This document shows positions 12,914 through 15,525 of a DNA stretch of 15,525 bases, one piece after another. The position numbers and the translations under genes were made by a program. The notes under the pieces were generated by a model that saw nothing but the letters and a program-made list of their open reading frames with translations, ran no database searches and was not told the origin of the DNA. Where the stretch lies: positions 1 to 15,525 of the forward strand of contig VAXD01000045.1 in assembly GCA_005884155.1 (NCBI GenBank), in the 5' to 3' direction. Within the stretch, counting starts at the first letter, position 1. The number at the start of each line of letters is the position of its first letter. The DNA comes from Actinomycetota bacterium (lineage in GTDB: Bacteria; Actinomycetota; Thermoleophilia; Gaiellales; Gaiellaceae).

Positions 12914-13764
12914 GGCGCGCAGCGCTCTTGGCGCTCGCGCTCGCCCTCGCCGCTCCTTTGCCGGGCGCAGTTGCGAGCGCTCCGGTGATCCCGCGGTTCG
13001 AGCACGTGATCGTGGTCGTGCTCGAGAACAAGTCACAGCGCGAAGTGCTCGGGAACCCAGCTGCCCCGTACTACAACTCTTTGGCCGCCCGCTACTCAGT
13101 GCTTGCCGGCTATCGCGGGGTCACGCATCCGAGCCTGCCCAACTACCTCGCCCTCGTCTCCGGTTCGACGCACGGGATCCACTCGGACTGCACCACGTGC
13201 GTCGTCTCCTCCCGGAACCTCGCGGACACGCTCGAGCGCGCGCACCTCAGCTGGAAGGGCTACGCGGAGGGGCTGCCGCGCGCGGGCTACACGGGCGGCT
13301 CGTACGGGCGCTACGCGAAGAAGCACATGCCGTTTCTCTACTTCCGGGACATCGTCGCGAGCCGGGCGCGTCTGGACCGTGTGGTCCCGCTGACGCAGCT
13401 CTCCCGCGACCTCTCGCGGGGGCGGTTGCCGTCGTTCGCGTTGATCGCGCCGAACCTGTGCCACGACATGCACGACTGCTCCGTTGCGACGGGCGATGCC
13501 TGGCTGCACCGGTTCATGCCGCCGCTGCTGCGGAGCCCCGAGCTCAGTCGGAGCGCGATCTTCGTCGTAACCGACGAGACATCCGGCCTTGCGCAGGCCG
13601 AGCCGGTGCCGGCGCTTGCGCTCGGCGCGCTCGTTCAGTCGGGCTCGCACTACTGGGCGAAGACGTCGCACTACGGCCTGTTGCGCACGCTCGAAGACGC
13701 GTGGGGCCTCCCGCGGCTCGGCGCCTCCGCCAGAGCCGCACCGATTTCGGGTATCTGGCGCTAG
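12910..13764 (+). CDS. Secreted phosphoesterase (acid phosphatase/phospholipase C-like family)
   Basis: 284 residues from a GTG at 12910 overlapping the dedA stop, with GGAAGGAAAC as ribosome-binding sequence. Residues 1-24 are a signal peptide (RRAALLALALALAAPLPGAV). The mature part begins FEHVIVVVLENKS, with the metal-ligand-like pair Glu39-Asn40 of the phosphoesterase superfamily, followed by THPSLPNYLALVSGSTHG (His73), HDMHDC, the VTDE motif (Asp222-Glu223) and TSHYGLLRTLEDAWGLPRLG (His254), the usual family ending. It probably hydrolyses phosphate esters outside the membrane; whether the substrate is phospholipid, polyprenyl-phosphate or small ester is not visible. The family is usually near this length (short branch). 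It ends in a double stop (TAGTAG, 13762-13767). Last member of the overlapping operon chain. Confidence 0.9.
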   Translation: MRRAALLALALALAAPLPGAVASAPVIPRFEHVIVVVLENKSQREVLGNPAAPYYNSLAARYSVLAGYRGVTHPSLPNYLALVSGSTHGIHSDCTTCVVSSRNLADTLERAHLSWKGYAEGLPRAGYTGGSYGRYAKKHMPFLYFRDIVASRARLDRVVPLTQLSRDLSRGRLPSFALIAPNLCHDMHDCSVATGDAWLHRFMPPLLRSPELSRSAIFVVTDETSGLAQAEPVPALALGALVQSGSHYWAKTSHYGLLRTLEDAWGLPRLGASARAAPISGIWR

Positions 13765-13806
13765 TAGGAATTTCGCCTCCGAGCTTGAACCTTGTGGCTC
13801 GTGGCG

Positions 13807-14376
13807 ATGCTCTCCATTCTCAGCCGCGCGATCGAAGCTCGCGACGAGTACACGCGTGGCCACTCCTCCCGCGTCACGGCGATCGCCGAGTCGATCGCGC
13901 TGAGGTTGGGCTGGGACGAGGAGCGGCTCGACCTGCTGCAGCTCGGCGGGCCTCTCCACGACGTCGGCAAGCTCGCGATCTCCGACGACGTTTTGCGTAA
14001 GCCCGGCCGGCTCGACGACGACGAGCTGGCGCCGATTCGCCAGCACCCGAGGCTCGGCGCGCGCATCCTGCTGCGGCTGTCGGCCTTCCGGGGCGCGCTC
14101 CCGTATGTCCTCTATCACCACGAGCGCTGGGACGGGAACGGCTACCCGACCGGACGCGCCGGCGAGGAGATCCCGCTGGAGGCGCGCGTGCTCGCGGTCG
14201 CCGATGCCTTCGACGCGATGACGAGCGACCGGCCGTACCGGTCGGCGCTGAGCCGCGACGAGGCGCTCGCGGAGGTCGAGCGCTGTTCCGGCAGCCAGTT
14301 CGACCCGGAGATCGTGCGCATCTTCCTGGAGCTGTCCGCGGAAGCGGGCGAGCTCACCGCCGCGGCCGCCTCGTAA
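13807..14376 (+). CDS. Stand-alone HD-GYP domain protein (putative cyclic-di-GMP phosphodiesterase)
   Basis: 189 residues from an ATG at 13807; GTG 13801 and TTG 13792 are alternatives. It is one HD-GYP domain with no receiver, PAS or membrane part. Visible residues: His19 (RGHSSRV), the HD pair His51-Asp52 in LHDVGK with Lys55, His80 (QHPRLG), and the full signature HHERWDGNGYP at 104-114, followed by VLAVADAFDAMTSDRPYR. Such proteins hydrolyse cyclic di-GMP to pGpG or GMP using a di- or tri-iron site, and sometimes other cyclic dinucleotides. With no sensor domain, control must come from transcription or partner proteins. The gap to the previous stop is 42 nt with no clear promoter and no good Shine-Dalgarno, so it may be the last gene of the upstream operon. 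Domain call is firm; nucleotide specificity is inferred. Confidence 0.92.
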   Translation: MLSILSRAIEARDEYTRGHSSRVTAIAESIALRLGWDEERLDLLQLGGPLHDVGKLAISDDVLRKPGRLDDDELAPIRQHPRLGARILLRLSAFRGALPYVLYHHERWDGNGYPTGRAGEEIPLEARVLAVADAFDAMTSDRPYRSALSRDEALAEVERCSGSQFDPEIVRIFLELSAEAGELTAAAAS

Positions 14377-14387
14377 CGCTTCCGTCA

Positions 14388-14402
14388 CGGTGCCTGGCAC
14401 CG
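14388..14402. terminator. Perfect palindrome between two convergent genes
   Basis: CGGTGCC T GGCACCG is a perfect 7-bp inverted repeat around one T, placed in the 28-nt gap between the stops of the HD-GYP gene (14376) and the convergent dehydrogenase gene (14405). As RNA it folds in both directions (CGGTG stem, CCTGG loop). No U-tract follows, so it would be a non-canonical bidirectional terminator, or alternatively a dispersed repeat or protein-binding site. I saw no second copy in an intergenic position in this window. Confidence 0.5.
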
Positions 14403-14404
14403 AG

Positions 14405-15475
14405 CTAGAGCGTCGCCCAGACCTCGAGCTTCGAGCGCGTGCGGCGGATGACCTCGTCCGTGAACTCGCTCGTGCCCGCGTGGCCGGCGAGGTCGGCGGT
14501 GCGAACGCCGTCGGCGACCGCCTCGAGGCACGCCTCGCGGATCGCGCGCGCGACCTGAGCCGCTTCGCCACCCGCATAGGAGAGGACGGCCGCGCCGGCG
14601 AGGATCATCGCCATCGGGTTCGCGACGTTCTTGCCCTGCAGCGACGGCGCGGTTCCATGCGCGGCCTCGGCCAACACCACCGTGGGCTCGAAGTCGTCGC
14701 TGAAGCCAACGAGCAGCGACTCCGACCCCGCGATGGAGCCGAACAGCGGCAGCACGAGGTCGGAGAGGATGTCCCCGTCGCGGTTCAGCGCCGGGATCAC
14801 GAGCGGGTCGCCGCTCGAGGCGACAAGCAACGCGAAGGTCGCGTCGATCAGCTGCGGCTCGTACGGGACCTCCGGATGCCGCTCGGCGGCGGCATCCATC
14901 TCCTCCTTCAGCATCCCCTCGTAGACCGGGCTGACCGTGAACTTTGGCCCGCCGAAGACCTTCGCACCGGTGTCCTCGGCGAGCCGGAACGCGAACTCGG
15001 CGACCGAGTGGCAGATCCGCCGCTCGATTCGCTCGGTGCGGAAGGCCGCCTCGTCGTCGCCGGATCCCTCGCGCCATTCCTTCGCCCCGTACGCGTCCCC
15101 GACCGCCATGCGCACGACGGAGATCGGCGCGTGAACGCCGCCGAACGGCACGACGCCCGGGATCCGCCTTCCTGTCCGGACGATCACGCGGCCGCCGATC
15201 TCCTCGCGGAGGATTCGGTTCGGCGAGCCGACGTCGTCGGCACCCTCGGGCGTGATCGTCGCAGCCTTCAGGCCCAGTCCGGCCTGGCGCACGGCCGCGG
15301 CGGCCTCGTGCACGATCGCGTTCTTCGTCGCGCGGCGCGACTCAAGCGAGAGGTCGAACCGCGGCAGCCGCAACTCGAGCCCGGTGACGTCCGGCGCGAG
15401 CACACGAAGCGCCTCTTCGAGCAGCTCCTGTCCGGTTTCGTCCCCCTCGAGGACGACGATCGTCTTCCCTTCCAT
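14405..15475 (-). CDS. Isocitrate/isopropylmalate dehydrogenase family, isocitrate-like active site
   Basis: 356 residues from an ATG at 15475 with a strong ribosome-binding site. It opens VVLEGDETGQELLEEAL, the family's GDxxGxE motif. Residues Ser84, Asn86, Arg90 and Arg100 (SPNRILREEIGGRVIVRTGR) match in spacing the E. coli isocitrate dehydrogenase residues Ser113, Asn115, Arg119 and Arg129 that bind isocitrate. Lys178 (FGGPKFTVS) fits the catalytic lysine region and Asp235/Asp239 (GDILSDL) the metal site. The cofactor loop is AEAAHGTAPSLQGKNVANPM, whose GKNVANP is closer to NAD- than NADP-using relatives. It should convert isocitrate to 2-oxoglutarate in the cytoplasm. The GVVPFGGVHAPISVVRMAVG segment is unusual and lacks the typical ENTEG loop, so another substrate is possible. 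It is convergent with the HD-GYP gene. Confidence 0.87.
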   Translation of the reverse strand: MEGKTIVVLEGDETGQELLEEALRVLAPDVTGLELRLPRFDLSLESRRATKNAIVHEAAAAVRQAGLGLKAATITPEGADDVGSPNRILREEIGGRVIVRTGRRIPGVVPFGGVHAPISVVRMAVGDAYGAKEWREGSGDDEAAFRTERIERRICHSVAEFAFRLAEDTGAKVFGGPKFTVSPVYEGMLKEEMDAAAERHPEVPYEPQLIDATFALLVASSGDPLVIPALNRDGDILSDLVLPLFGSIAGSESLLVGFSDDFEPTVVLAEAAHGTAPSLQGKNVANPMAMILAGAAVLSYAGGEAAQVARAIREACLEAVADGVRTADLAGHAGTSEFTDEVIRRTRSKLEVWATL

Positions 15476-15484
15476 CCGCCGCCT

Positions 15485-15493
15485 TCACCTCCC
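15485..15493 (-). promoter_or_regulatory. Shine-Dalgarno sequence of the dehydrogenase gene
   Basis: On the minus strand GGGAGGTGA lies 9 nt before the ATG at 15475, a near-consensus site that fixes this start. The remaining bases to the window edge (15494-15525) show nothing else I can name. Confidence 0.65.
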
Positions 15494-15525
15494 GGGATTA
15501 GGACTGCGGCCGCGCGGCTACACGG

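Noticed and set aside
13096..14577. 493-codon minus-strand open frame across the phosphoesterase and HD-GYP genes
   Set aside because: Both plus-strand genes carry intact catalytic motifs; the antisense frame has none.
1..15525. CRISPR array, tRNA, rRNA, insertion sequence, phage or defence system
   Set aside because: No repeat-spacer pattern, no cloverleaf or rRNA-like sequence, no transposase, integrase or nuclease motifs were seen; the base composition looks even throughout.

Overview
This is a very GC-rich, densely packed window with gene starts and overlaps typical of a bacterium. The protein set (long Lhr helicase next to a Nei-type glycosylase, ParA and FtsZ, mycobacterial-looking family members, no tRNA or rRNA) points to the phylum Actinomycetota. 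A deep lineage such as Thermoleophilia (Gaiellales/Solirubrobacterales) is my best guess, made from protein style alone and not tested. Nearly every base is in a gene, genes are joined by 4-nt stop/start overlaps, and several starts look leaderless, with a TANNNT hexamer 6-8 nt before the start codon. No mobile element, CRISPR array, tRNA, rRNA or phage gene was seen.

Left part (1-5296): the 3' portion of a large Lhr helicase gene runs off the left edge. After it come two small exported-protein genes on the minus strand (a lipoprotein at 2883-3278 and a secreted protein at 2142-2879), then on the plus strand a Nei-type DNA glycosylase whose frame is broken by one apparent extra G in a GGGG run at 3548-3551. 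A 406-residue protein of unknown family follows 9 nt later. lhr next to nei is the arrangement known from Mycobacterium, so this is probably a DNA-repair locus interrupted by the inverted lipoprotein pair.

Middle part (5293-8668): a minus-strand single-pass membrane protein, a divergent small protein (6121-6357), then a roughly 180-nt leader and a tight parA-ftsZ operon. The leader carries two near-identical ribosome-binding-site/ATG modules in frame with parA, a small upstream reading frame and a short hairpin. The FtsZ is unusual: about 125 residues of Pro/Ala/Glu-rich sequence precede the GTPase core, while the usual C-terminal linker is almost absent.

Right part (8672-15525): a minus-strand polytopic membrane protein with a soluble C-terminal domain is divergent from a plus-strand chain of gamma-glutamyltransferase-like enzyme, GNAT acetyltransferase, DedA-family membrane protein and secreted phosphoesterase, each joined to the next by a 4-nt overlap. 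A stand-alone HD-GYP domain protein follows. A perfect palindrome separates it from a convergent isocitrate/isopropylmalate-type dehydrogenase whose substrate-binding residues match isocitrate dehydrogenase.

The items most worth a second look are the ParA-FtsZ operon with its rearranged FtsZ and duplicated translation-start module, the compact divergent leaderless promoters, and the lhr/nei locus with its frameshift and its uncharacterised partner gene.
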